A DNA stretch of 64,000 nucleotides from positions 124,001 to 188,000 of the forward strand of contig NZ_JAGEOJ010000010.1 of NCBI RefSeq assembly GCF_017573505.1. Reading direction: 5' to 3'. The translations under genes were made by a program, and so were the position numbers. Positions 1-7,116 of this stretch are shown here, piece by piece; position 1 is the stretch's first letter, and the number at the start of each line of letters is the position of its first letter. The notes beneath the pieces are model-generated. The model made no database searches. It was not told the origin of the DNA and was given only the letters and a program-made list of their open reading frames with translations. The DNA comes from Actinomadura barringtoniae (GTDB taxonomy: Bacteria > Actinomycetota > Actinomycetes > Streptosporangiales > Streptosporangiaceae).

Positions 1-2
1 GT

Positions 3-26
3 GACCGGGGATGCGAAGCCCCGGTC
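3..26 (-). terminator. Hairpin downstream of the sigma factor gene
   Basis: Perfect 8-bp inverted repeat (GACCGGGG / CCCCGGTC) around an 8-nt loop, 23 bases beyond the stop codon of the leftward sigma factor gene. There is no T-tract, which is usual for actinobacterial terminators. Called from position and stem only. Confidence 0.5.
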
Positions 27-48
27 GGACGCCTGACCCTCCCGCCGG

Positions 49-867
49 CTATTCGTCGGCGGTGAGGCCCTCGCGGAGCTGGGCGAGCGTGCGGGCCAGC
101 AGCCGGGACACGTGCATCTGCGAGATGCCGAGCTCGGCGGCGATCTGCGACTGCGTCATGTTGCCGAAGAAGCGCAGCAGCAGGATCTTCTTCTCGCGCG
201 CCGGAAGCTTCTCCAGGAGGGGCTTCAGGGACTCGCGGTACTCCACGCCCTCGAGCGACTCGTCGATCATGCCGAGCGAGTCGGCCACCGCGGGGGCGTC
301 CTCGTCGCCGGAGTCGGGGGCGTCGAGCGACACGGTGGAGTAGGCGTTCGCCGACTCCAGGCCCTCGAGCACCTCCTCCTCGCTCATCTGCAGGTGCGCG
401 GCGAGCTCGCTGACGGTGGGCGCGCGGCCCTCGCGCTGGGCGAGGTCGCTGATCGCCTTGGTCAGCGACAGCTTCAGCTCCTGGAGCCGGCGCGGTACGC
501 GGACCGCCCAGCCCTTGTCGCGGAAGTGGCGCTTGATCTCACCGACGATGGTGGGCGTGGCGTAGGTGGAGAACTCCACGCCGCGGCCGAGGTCGAAGCG
601 GTCGATCGACTTGATCAGACCGATCGTGGCGACCTGGATCAGGTCGTCCAGCCATTCGCCGCGGTTGCGGAACCGGCGGGCCAGGTACTCCACCAGCGGC
701 AGGTGCAGCTCGACCAGCTGGTCGCGGATCCGCTGGCGCTCCGGGTCGCCCTCGGGCAGCTCGGCGAGGCGCTCGAACAGCGCACGCGCGCGGGCCCGGT
801 CGGGAACCGCGCTGTCGGAGCGCTCGTTCCCGGCGTTCCCGCCTGCGAGTGTGGTCTTCTCCGTCAC
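49..867 (-). CDS. RNA polymerase sigma factor, SigB/SigF/SigG (group 3 stress) family
   Basis: A 272-residue sigma-70 family protein directing RNA polymerase to stress or developmental promoters. Region 2 lies at about residues 52-125 (core-binding helix with LDDLIQVATIGLIKSIDRF, then the -10 recognition segment FSTYATPTIVGEIKRHFRD). Region 3 is at about 130-200. Region 4 covers the last 60 residues, with the helix-turn-helix MTQSQIAAELGISQMHVSRL. The length and the three-region layout without region 1 are those of SigB/SigF proteins. The start is GTG at 867, whose first bases overlap the stop of the preceding anti-sigma-like gene (4-bp GTGA overlap), implying translational coupling. Activity is probably held by the neighbouring RsbW-like protein. 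Which SigF/SigB paralogue this is cannot be decided here. Confidence 0.93.
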   Translation of the reverse strand: MTEKTTLAGGNAGNERSDSAVPDRARARALFERLAELPEGDPERQRIRDQLVELHLPLVEYLARRFRNRGEWLDDLIQVATIGLIKSIDRFDLGRGVEFSTYATPTIVGEIKRHFRDKGWAVRVPRRLQELKLSLTKAISDLAQREGRAPTVSELAAHLQMSEEEVLEGLESANAYSTVSLDAPDSGDEDAPAVADSLGMIDESLEGVEYRESLKPLLEKLPAREKKILLLRFFGNMTQSQIAAELGISQMHVSRLLARTLAQLREGLTADE

Positions 868-1295
868 GGGGCCCCCGCCGCAGCGCCGCGGCGCTTCTGC
901 AAGGTCACGGTCACCCGGTCGTCGGCACCGACCTGGGAGTCCACCTCGCCGGCGAGCGACGACAGGACGGTCCAGGCGAAGGTGTCGCGGCTCGGCAGCG
1001 CGCCGTCGACGGTGAGCACCGACACCGAGATGCGCATGGCATCACCGGTGAGCTCGAACTCGCAGGTCAGGTCGGTCCCGGGGACCGCCTGGGCGAGCAG
1101 CATGGCGCACGCCTCGTCGATCGCGATGCGCAAATCCTCGATCTCGTCCAGCGTGAAGTCCAGCCTGGCGGCCAGGCCCGCCGTCGCCGTCCGCAACACG
1201 GACAGGTAGGCGCTGGCGGCGGGCAACTTCACGGTCACCACGTCGCGCAGGGACAACTTCGTACTCGCCGGCATCGCAGCGGTTTCCTCGGTCAC
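864..1295 (-). CDS. RsbW-like anti-sigma factor (GHKL ATPase fold)
   Basis: 143 residues resembling RsbW/SpoIIAB/UsfX anti-sigma factors, which bind and block SigB/SigF-type sigma factors. The recognisable part is the helix EIEDLRIAIDEACAMLL at about residues 49-65, matching the GHKL N-box helix. GTG start at 1295 with GGGAG six bases upstream. It is the first gene of a two-gene operon and overlaps the sigma gene by 4 bp. Two features depart from the textbook kinase: the N-box asparagine position reads Met (EACAM rather than EAxxN), and no DxGxG ATP-lid motif is visible in the C-terminal half. UsfX-like proteins of actinobacteria are similarly degenerate. No anti-anti-sigma gene is adjacent. 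Confidence 0.82.
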   Translation of the reverse strand: MTEETAAMPASTKLSLRDVVTVKLPAASAYLSVLRTATAGLAARLDFTLDEIEDLRIAIDEACAMLLAQAVPGTDLTCEFELTGDAMRISVSVLTVDGALPSRDTFAWTVLSSLAGEVDSQVGADDRVTVTLQKRRGAAAGAP

Positions 1296-1388
1296 AACAC
1301 TCCCTAATCGGGGATCGTCCCGCTGCTTTCGAAACTACCGCGTGGGAGGCCCGCTGCGAGACTCCGCCGCGCACGGGTTTCTGCGAAC

Positions 1389-1405
1389 TATTGACTAGAT
1401 GACTT
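1389..1405. promoter_or_regulatory. Putative GntR operator 1 (PhyH gene promoter)
   Basis: TATTGACTAGATGACTT matches the 17-bp palindrome AAGTGATTAGATGACTT at 9340-9356 at 14 of 17 positions. It sits just upstream of a TAGATAT -10-like element (1412-1418) for the dioxygenase gene at 1428. A further stretch, TTGGTCTCTAGAT, is shared with the operator at 3224-3240 read on the other strand. The regulator is inferred to be the GntR protein at 9386. Confidence 0.55.
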
Positions 1406-1427
1406 GGTCTCTAGATATCTTGCGCGC

Positions 1428-2189
1428 ATGGACCTCATGGAGAAGTACGAGACCGACGGCTATGCGATCTTCCGAGACGTGCTCGACCCCGCCCTCGTCG
1501 CCGAGGCGGACGGGCATGTCCGCTGGTTGCAGGAGCGCTATCCGGGACGTAGCGGCGAGGACCTGTCGACCGAGCTGGTCGCCAAGGACCCGTTCTGGGT
1601 ACGCCTGGTCTCCGACGACCGGCTGCTGGACATCGCCGAACGCTTCATCGGCCCGGACATCGCACTGTTCGCCTCGCACTACATCGCCAAGCCGCCGTAC
1701 ACCGGCAAGGCCGTGCTGTGGCACCAGGACGGCGCGTTCTGGCCCCTGGACCCGATGCAGGTGGTCACCCTCTGGGTCTCGGTCGACCACTCCACGCCGG
1801 AGAACGGCTGCCTGCGCGTCATCCCCGGCACCCACCGCGAGGAACTGCACGCCGTACGGGAGCACGAGGGCGAGGACGCGGTCTTCAACGTGGAGAGCGA
1901 CGTGACCGTGGACGAGTCGCGGGCCGTCGACATGGTGCTGCGCCCCGGCGACGTCGAGGTGCACCACCCCGGGATCATGCACGGCAGCAACGCCAACGCC
2001 TCGCCCAACCGGCGCTGCGGCCTCACCATCCGCTACATCCCGACCTCGACGCGCATCACCGCCGAGCCCCAGCCGTTCCCCAGCGCCCTGCTGCTGCGCG
2101 GCGAGCCCGGCGTGAACACCTACCAGTCCAAGCCCCGCTACCTCGAGGGCGAGCACTACCCCTTCAGCGACTCCGCCGCCTGGTCCTGA
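1428..2189 (+). CDS. Phytanoyl-CoA dioxygenase (PhyH) family Fe(II)/2-oxoglutarate oxygenase
   Basis: 253 residues. The double-stranded beta-helix metal site is visible: LWHQDGAFW at about residue 95 gives the His-x-Asp pair, and HHPGIMHGSN at about 178-187 gives the distal His. An Arg-rich segment (NRRCGLTIRYIPTS) following it would bind 2-oxoglutarate. Bacterial PhyH proteins hydroxylate varied small molecules, so the substrate is not predictable; in this island a modified sugar or sugar acid is plausible. The start is ATG 1428, only about 10 bases after a TAGATAT -10 element, suggesting a nearly leaderless mRNA; TTG 1404 lies inside the putative operator and is less likely. It converges on the PfkB kinase, with a strong hairpin between them. 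Confidence 0.85.
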   Translation: MDLMEKYETDGYAIFRDVLDPALVAEADGHVRWLQERYPGRSGEDLSTELVAKDPFWVRLVSDDRLLDIAERFIGPDIALFASHYIAKPPYTGKAVLWHQDGAFWPLDPMQVVTLWVSVDHSTPENGCLRVIPGTHREELHAVREHEGEDAVFNVESDVTVDESRAVDMVLRPGDVEVHHPGIMHGSNANASPNRRCGLTIRYIPTSTRITAEPQPFPSALLLRGEPGVNTYQSKPRYLEGEHYPFSDSAAWS

Positions 2190-2192
2190 ACA

Positions 2193-2257
2193 ACGCCGAT
2201 CTTGCTCTCAGCGCCCCTGAAACGGGCTTCGGAGGGCGCTGAGAGCAAGATCGGCGT
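2193..2257. terminator. Bidirectional terminator-like palindrome, copy 1
   Basis: Perfect inverted repeat with 24-nt arms (2193-2216 and 2234-2257; arm core GCCGATCTTGCTCTCAG) around a 17-nt loop, exactly between the convergent PhyH and PfkB genes. The same two arms, with a different loop of equal length, recur at 17810-17874 between another convergent gene pair. Confidence 0.75.
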
Positions 2258-2259
2258 AT

Positions 2260-3207
2260 TTAGAGAAGGGCGCGGTTGAGGGGCGGGAGGAGGGCGCCGG
2301 GGTGGCCGATGACCTCGGCGGCCAGGCGGGTGCCGGCCTCGGCGGCGGAGCGTGGGGCCGCGCCGGTCAGGCGGGCGGCCAGGTAGGCGCCGTTGAAGGC
2401 GTCGCCGGCGGAGGTCGTGTCGACCACACGGGCGTTCGGTACGGCGGGGACGGGCTCGGAGGACGTCTGGTCGGCTATGACGCAGCCCTCGGGGCCCAGC
2501 TTGACGACGATCTCGCCGACGCCCGCGGCGCGCAGCCGCTCCACGCAGTCGCGGGCGGAACGGTCGCCGTGGACGAGCCGGTCGTCCTCTAGTGAGGGCA
2601 GTGCGATGTCGGTGTGGGGCAGGACCCGGGCGGCTGCCTCTGCCATCGAGGAAGGAGAAGGCCAGCCGCTGGGGCGGTAGTTGCCGTCGTAGGCGACCAG
2701 GCCGCCGCGCCGCCGCGTCTCGGCCAGCACGGCGACCAGGCGTTCGCGCGCGGCCTCGGTCAGGATCGAGAGCGTGATGCCGGACAGGTAGACCAGGTCG
2801 TGGCCGGCGATCGCGTCGTCGATCGAGCCCGGCTGGCCGGGGCCGAAGAGCGTGCGCGCCGCCGAGTCGCTCCGGTAGTGCTGGAACGTGCGCTCGCCGT
2901 TGTCGTCGGTGCGGATCATGTAGAGCCCGGCGTGCCCGCCGGGCTGGACGCGGGAATAGGTGTCGCCGACGCCGTAGGCGGCCCAGTGGGTGCGCATCAT
3001 GCCGCTGTACGGGTCGTCGCCGGTGACCGACACGAACTGCACGTCCATGGTCGGGGCGCTTCGGGCCAGGTAGGCCGCGGTGTTGAAGGCGTCCCCGGCG
3101 TATCCCAGCGCGAGCCGGTCCGCCGACAGGTGACGCAGTTCGATCATGCATTCGCCGATGAGGGCCGTGCGAGAGGTGACACTGCGCGAAACATCCACGC
3201 GCAGCAC
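2260..3207 (-). CDS. PfkB/ribokinase family sugar kinase, 2-keto-3-deoxygluconate kinase-like
   Basis: About 315 residues. The N-terminus ALIGECMIEL followed by GYAGDAFNTAAYLARS is the usual opening of KDG-kinase-type PfkB proteins (substrate-binding GG/GD motif). The C-terminal PfkB signature with the catalytic Asp is present as DTTSAGDAFNGAYLAARL at about residues 265-282. Expected reaction: ATP-dependent phosphorylation of a ketose or 2-keto-3-deoxy sugar acid. The reading frame is open further upstream, but homology begins just after GTG 3207 / GTG 3198. GTG 3207 lies about 5 bases after a TAGATG -10-like hexamer, so a leaderless start is plausible. Transcribed divergently from the secreted protein at 3251, with the putative GntR operator between them. 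Confidence 0.88.
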   Translation of the reverse strand: MLRVDVSRSVTSRTALIGECMIELRHLSADRLALGYAGDAFNTAAYLARSAPTMDVQFVSVTGDDPYSGMMRTHWAAYGVGDTYSRVQPGGHAGLYMIRTDDNGERTFQHYRSDSAARTLFGPGQPGSIDDAIAGHDLVYLSGITLSILTEAARERLVAVLAETRRRGGLVAYDGNYRPSGWPSPSSMAEAAARVLPHTDIALPSLEDDRLVHGDRSARDCVERLRAAGVGEIVVKLGPEGCVIADQTSSEPVPAVPNARVVDTTSAGDAFNGAYLAARLTGAAPRSAAEAGTRLAAEVIGHPGALLPPLNRALL

Positions 3208-3223
3208 GATACATCTAGACAAC

Positions 3224-3240
3224 AAGTCATCTAATGACCA
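3224..3240. promoter_or_regulatory. Putative GntR operator 2 (divergent kinase / secreted protein promoter)
   Basis: AAGTCATCTAATGACCA matches the reverse complement of the 9340-9356 palindrome at 14 of 17 positions. It lies in the short gap between the kinase gene (GTG 3207, leftward) and the secreted beta-propeller gene (GTG 3251, rightward), where one site could control both directions. Confidence 0.6.
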
Positions 3241-3250
3241 GACTTCTGCC

Positions 3251-4450
3251 GTGCGAAGAAGATCCCCCTGGAGCGGCATCGCCGCCGGCGTACTCACGCT
3301 CGCCCTGTCCACGACGACCTTCACCACCCCCGCGCAGGCCCGTACGGCCACCGCACCGCCCAAGCCGGGCCAGCCCGGGACCGGGCTGGTCTGCGACGGC
3401 GTACGGACCCCGACCTTCCAGAGCTCGGCCCCCGACGCCGGGCTGAACGGCCAGTTCACCCGCTACGGCAACGACAACGGCCGCACCGACGACTGGACCG
3501 GTGCCGACGGCACCTACTCGACGAAGCTGCCCGACGGCCGGGTGGCCTTCGTCTTCTCCGACACCTTCCTCGGCAAGGTGAACCCCGACGGCGGCCGCTC
3601 GCCGGTCATCGAGGAGGGCGGGACGACCCCGTTCCTCAACAACTCGTTCGTCATCAAGGACGGCAAGCGCTTCACCACCGTCCACGGCGGTACGAAGAAG
3701 GACCCCAAGGCGGTCATGCCGCCGCGCGACTCCAAGCACTGGTACTGGGCCGGCGACGCCATCACGGCGGGCGGCAAGGTGCAGGTCACCTACCAGGAGT
3801 ACGAGCGCTTCGGCGACGGCATCTGGGACTGGCGCTGGCTGCGCAACGTGGTCGCCAAGTTCAAGCCGAACAACCTGTCCAAGCCCGAGAGCGTGACCGC
3901 GATCCCGTCCTCCACGAAGATCGCCTGGGCGTCCTGGCTGGAGCGGTCGGGCGGCACGATCTACGTCTACGGCGTCGAGGACCTCGGCGACACCAAGTAC
4001 ATGCACCTGGCGCGCGTGCGCGGGGGCGACCTCGCCAAGCCGTGGGAGTTCTACAAGGGCGACGGCACCTGGTCCAAGACCGAGGCCGACTCGGCCCGCA
4101 TCATGCCCGGCGTCGCGAACGAGTACAGCGTCAGCCGCATGGGCCGCGCCTACATGTTGATCACGCAGGACACGACGGTGAAGTTCAACACCGCCATCGT
4201 GGCCTACTTCTCCTGCTCACCGCAGGGACCGTTCACCGGCAAGACGACCGTCTACTCCACGCCCGAGACCGGTGCCGCCGGTAGTTACGGCAACCCCAAC
4301 ATCTTCACCTACAACGCGCACGCCCACCCGGAGATGAGCAGCCGGAACCGCATAGTGGTCTCCTACAACGTCAACAGCTTCGTCAACACCGACCACTACA
4401 AGGACACCAGCATCTACCGGCCCCGCTTCATCGACCTGAGGTTCCGCTGA
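3251..4450 (+). CDS. Secreted beta-propeller-like protein, DUF5005/DUF4185-like, paralogue 1
   Basis: About 399 residues from GTG 3251 (VRRRSPW), chosen because it opens a clean Sec signal peptide: Arg-rich n-region, hydrophobic core and AQA cleavage site at about residue 30. The mature part has RTDDWTGADGTYSTKLPDGR, then FVFSDTFLG, EEGGTTPFLNNSFV, YWAGDA and a C-terminal SIYRPRFIDLRF. These patterns resemble uncharacterised secreted actinobacterial proteins assigned to DUF5005/DUF4185-type families with glycosidase-like propellers; the family name is from memory. It is about half identical to the protein at 7117. The role is inferred as extracellular binding or cleavage of the glycan whose sugars the island consumes. 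First gene of a rightward operon running to about 9349. Confidence 0.7.
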   Translation: MRRRSPWSGIAAGVLTLALSTTTFTTPAQARTATAPPKPGQPGTGLVCDGVRTPTFQSSAPDAGLNGQFTRYGNDNGRTDDWTGADGTYSTKLPDGRVAFVFSDTFLGKVNPDGGRSPVIEEGGTTPFLNNSFVIKDGKRFTTVHGGTKKDPKAVMPPRDSKHWYWAGDAITAGGKVQVTYQEYERFGDGIWDWRWLRNVVAKFKPNNLSKPESVTAIPSSTKIAWASWLERSGGTIYVYGVEDLGDTKYMHLARVRGGDLAKPWEFYKGDGTWSKTEADSARIMPGVANEYSVSRMGRAYMLITQDTTVKFNTAIVAYFSCSPQGPFTGKTTVYSTPETGAAGSYGNPNIFTYNAHAHPEMSSRNRIVVSYNVNSFVNTDHYKDTSIYRPRFIDLRFR

Positions 4451-4453
4451 CAC

Positions 4454-5437
4454 ATGAGTTACCGACGACACCGCTCGGCCCGCAACTGGGGATGCCGCCT
4501 GCACGAGATCACCTGGTTCGGGCTGCGCGCGATAGTGCTGGAGAACGAGCTGCTCCGGGTGACCGTGCTGGTGGACAAGGGCGGTGACGTCGCCGAGTTC
4601 CTCTACAAGCGGCGCGACACCGACTTCGTCTGGCTGGCGCCCGACGGGATCCGCAACCCGCGTGACGTCGCGGGCGGCGCCTCCGACGATGTCGCCGCGT
4701 TCCTCGACCACTACGAGGGCGGCTGGCAGGAGGTGCTGCCGAACGGCGGCGAGCCGAGCACGCATCGCGGGGTCGCGCTGGCGCAGCACGGCGAGGTGGC
4801 CGGGCTGCCCTGGGACGCCGACATCGTGGCCGACGAGCCGGGGGAGGTGGCCGTCCGCCTCACCGTGCGGGCCCGCCGCACGCCGTTGTACGTCGCCAAG
4901 ACGTTCCGGCTGACCGGCGGCGAGCCGCGGCTGCGCATCGAGGAGGAACTGACGAACGAGTCGGACGTGCCGCTGGAGGTGATGTGGGGGCACCACATCG
5001 TCTTCGGCGCCCCGTTCCTGCGTCCCGGCCACCGGATCGACCTCCCCGACGAAGTGGCGGCCGATCCGGTGGTCGCGGAGGCCGGGCTGACCGTGGTTCC
5101 AGAACGCGGCGCGCCCAGCGACATCCACTACCTCACCGGGTTCCCCGACGGTGACGGCTGGTACGAGATCTCCGATCCGGAGACCGCCCTCGGGCTCCGC
5201 GTCTCCTGGGACGCGTCCGTCCTGCCGCACCTGTGGGTGTGGCGCGAGCTGGGCGCCACCCGCGAGGCGCCCTGGTGGGGACGGGCGTACGTGGTCGGCC
5301 TGGAGCCGTTCGCCGGCCACCCGACCGAGGGCCTCGCCGAGGCGGTCCGCAACGGCTCGGCGATGCCCTTGGAACCGCGCGCCACCCGCTCCCTGTGGCT
5401 GACCGCGAACGTGATCGAAGGAGGCGCGACCCGATGA
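4454..5437 (+). CDS. Aldose 1-epimerase-like / DUF4432 family protein
   Basis: 327 residues, three bases after the preceding stop. The beta-sandwich galactose-mutarotase fold is suggested by the N-terminal pattern LRAIVLENELLRVTVLVDKG, the central GGWQEVLPNGGEPS and MWGHHIVFGAPFL (paired His), and the C-terminal LWVWRELGATREAPWWG. DUF4432 and aldose 1-epimerase proteins interconvert sugar anomers or bind sugars. In this operon it may present the right anomer to the dehydrogenase that follows. Its stop overlaps the SDR start (ATGA). No signal peptide, so it is cytoplasmic. Confidence 0.72.
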   Translation: MSYRRHRSARNWGCRLHEITWFGLRAIVLENELLRVTVLVDKGGDVAEFLYKRRDTDFVWLAPDGIRNPRDVAGGASDDVAAFLDHYEGGWQEVLPNGGEPSTHRGVALAQHGEVAGLPWDADIVADEPGEVAVRLTVRARRTPLYVAKTFRLTGGEPRLRIEEELTNESDVPLEVMWGHHIVFGAPFLRPGHRIDLPDEVAADPVVAEAGLTVVPERGAPSDIHYLTGFPDGDGWYEISDPETALGLRVSWDASVLPHLWVWRELGATREAPWWGRAYVVGLEPFAGHPTEGLAEAVRNGSAMPLEPRATRSLWLTANVIEGGATR

Positions 5438-6273
5438 GCCAAGGCCCGATGAGCCAAGGCCCGATGAACGAGGTGACGAACGAGTTCGGCGGCAAGGTGG
5501 CGGTGGTCACCGGCGGCTCGCTCGGCATCGGCCGGGCGGTGGTGGAACGCCTCGCCTCCGGCGGCGCCGCGGTCGTCTACTGCGGGCTCGACGAGGAGAG
5601 CGTCGCCGCCACCGAGACCGAGCTGCGCGCCAAGGAGCTCGACGTGACCGGCGTCGCCGCCGACGTCACCGACGCGGGCGAGATGCGCGGGCTGATCCGG
5701 CTGGCCGTGGAGATGCACGGCGGGCTCGACGTCCTCGCCACCTGCGCCGGGATCCAGCGGTACGGAACGGTCGAGGACACCACCGAGGAGCTCTGGGACG
5801 AGGTCCTGGACGTCAACCTCAAGGGCGTCTTCCTGACCTGCAAGGCCGCCGTTCCCGAGCTCAGGCGGCGCGGCGGAGGAACGATCGTCACGATGTCGTC
5901 GGTCCAGGCGTTCGCCTCCCAGGACCGCGTCGCCGCCTACACCGCCAGCAAGTCGGCGATCAACGGGCTGACCCGGGCGATGGCGCTCGACCACGCCGCC
6001 GACGGGATCCGCGCGAACGTCGTCTGCCCCGGCTCGGTCGACACCCCGATGCTGCGCTGGGCGGCCGACCTCTTCCGCGGCGACACCAGCCAGGAGGACC
6101 AGGTCGCCGAATGGGGCCGGGCCCACCCGCTCGGCCGCGTCGCGCGGGCCGAGGAGGTCGCCGAGGTGGTGGCCTTCCTCGCCGGTCCGCGTTCCTCGTT
6201 CATCACCGGAGCCGAGCACCGCGTCGACGGCGGCCTGCTCGCCCGCAACCCCGCAGCACTCCCGGAGGCGTGA
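5434..6273 (+). CDS. SDR family oxidoreductase, probable sugar 1-dehydrogenase type
   Basis: About 279 residues. Classical SDR: VVTGGSLGIG (NAD(P)-binding TGxxxGIG), a CAGIQ segment (NNAG position), catalytic Ser in MSSVQ and YTASK (YxxxK). It ends with the usual TGAEHRVDGGLL. Expected role: oxidation of a sugar (for example to a lactone) or another hydroxyl. The start region is odd: a 15-bp unit beginning ATGAGCCAAGG is tandemly duplicated and followed by a third ATG, giving in-frame starts at 5434, 5449 and 5464. GAAGGAGG at 5417-5424 favours 5434, which overlaps the upstream stop by 4 bp. The lactonase gene follows after 4 bases. Confidence 0.88.
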   Translation: MSQGPMSQGPMNEVTNEFGGKVAVVTGGSLGIGRAVVERLASGGAAVVYCGLDEESVAATETELRAKELDVTGVAADVTDAGEMRGLIRLAVEMHGGLDVLATCAGIQRYGTVEDTTEELWDEVLDVNLKGVFLTCKAAVPELRRRGGGTIVTMSSVQAFASQDRVAAYTASKSAINGLTRAMALDHAADGIRANVVCPGSVDTPMLRWAADLFRGDTSQEDQVAEWGRAHPLGRVARAEEVAEVVAFLAGPRSSFITGAEHRVDGGLLARNPAALPEA

Positions 6274-6277
6274 ACCG

Positions 6278-7099
6278 ATGGCACCCCTGACCGAGGCCCG
6301 CGTCTTCTTCGACGGCCTGTTCACCAGCCCGCGCCTGGACCACCCCGAGGGCGTGGCGGTCCACCCGGACGGCAGCGTGTGGTGCGGCGGCGAGGCGGGC
6401 CAGATCTTCCGCATCGACCCCGACGGCAAGAACGTCGAGCAGGTCGCCACCACCAACGGCTTCGTGCTGGGCATCGCGTTCGACCACGCCGCCGAGCACC
6501 TCTACATCTGCGACATCGGCCACCCGGGCGTCTTCCGCCTCGACCTGGCGAGCGGCGAGGTGTCGCTGTTCGCCGACGGCGCGGGCGGCCACCGCTTCGT
6601 CAACCCCAACTACCCGGTGATCGACGCGCAGGGCCGGATCTACGTCTCCGACAGCCGTCAGCTCGACGAGCCGGGCCCCGCCGTCTTCCGGTACGAGCCC
6701 GACGGCAAGGGCGAGGTCTGGGACGAGCGGCCGATGGCGTTCGCCAACGGCCTCGCGCTCGCTCCCGACGAGGCGAGCCTGTACGTCGTCGAGTCGTTCC
6801 TGCCCGGGATCACCAGGGTCGAGATCCGCGCGGACGGCAGCGCGGGCGACCGCGCCACGGTCGCCGAGCTTCCCGGCACGGTCCCCGACGGGATCGCGTT
6901 CGGCCCCGACGGACTGCTGTACGTCGGCTGCTACGAGCCCAGCACCGTGCTGCGGCTCACCCCCGAGGGGCGGCCCGAGACCGTCGCCCACGACCTCACC
7001 GCCCACACCCTCTGCCACCCGACCAACCTGGCGTTCCGGGGCACCACGGCGTACGTGGCGAACCTGGGCCGCTGGCACATCAGCGCATTCGATCTTTAG
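6278..7099 (+). CDS. SMP-30/gluconolactonase/LRE family lactonase
   Basis: 273 residues forming a six-bladed beta-propeller. Visible markers are LDHPEGVAVHPDGSVWCGGE near the N-terminus (metal-ligand Glu in the PEG motif), FVNPNYPVIDAQGRIYVSD, MAFANGLALAPDEASLYVVE and VPDGIAFGPDGLLYVGC; the N and D side chains of the last ones are the usual divalent-metal ligands. It hydrolyses sugar lactones to sugar acids. Its place directly after the SDR gene fits an oxidise-then-open-lactone sequence. Cytoplasmic, no signal peptide. Confidence 0.87.
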   Translation: MAPLTEARVFFDGLFTSPRLDHPEGVAVHPDGSVWCGGEAGQIFRIDPDGKNVEQVATTNGFVLGIAFDHAAEHLYICDIGHPGVFRLDLASGEVSLFADGAGGHRFVNPNYPVIDAQGRIYVSDSRQLDEPGPAVFRYEPDGKGEVWDERPMAFANGLALAPDEASLYVVESFLPGITRVEIRADGSAGDRATVAELPGTVPDGIAFGPDGLLYVGCYEPSTVLRLTPEGRPETVAHDLTAHTLCHPTNLAFRGTTAYVANLGRWHISAFDL

Positions 7100-7116
7100 C
7101 CCCACGGAGGACCGTC

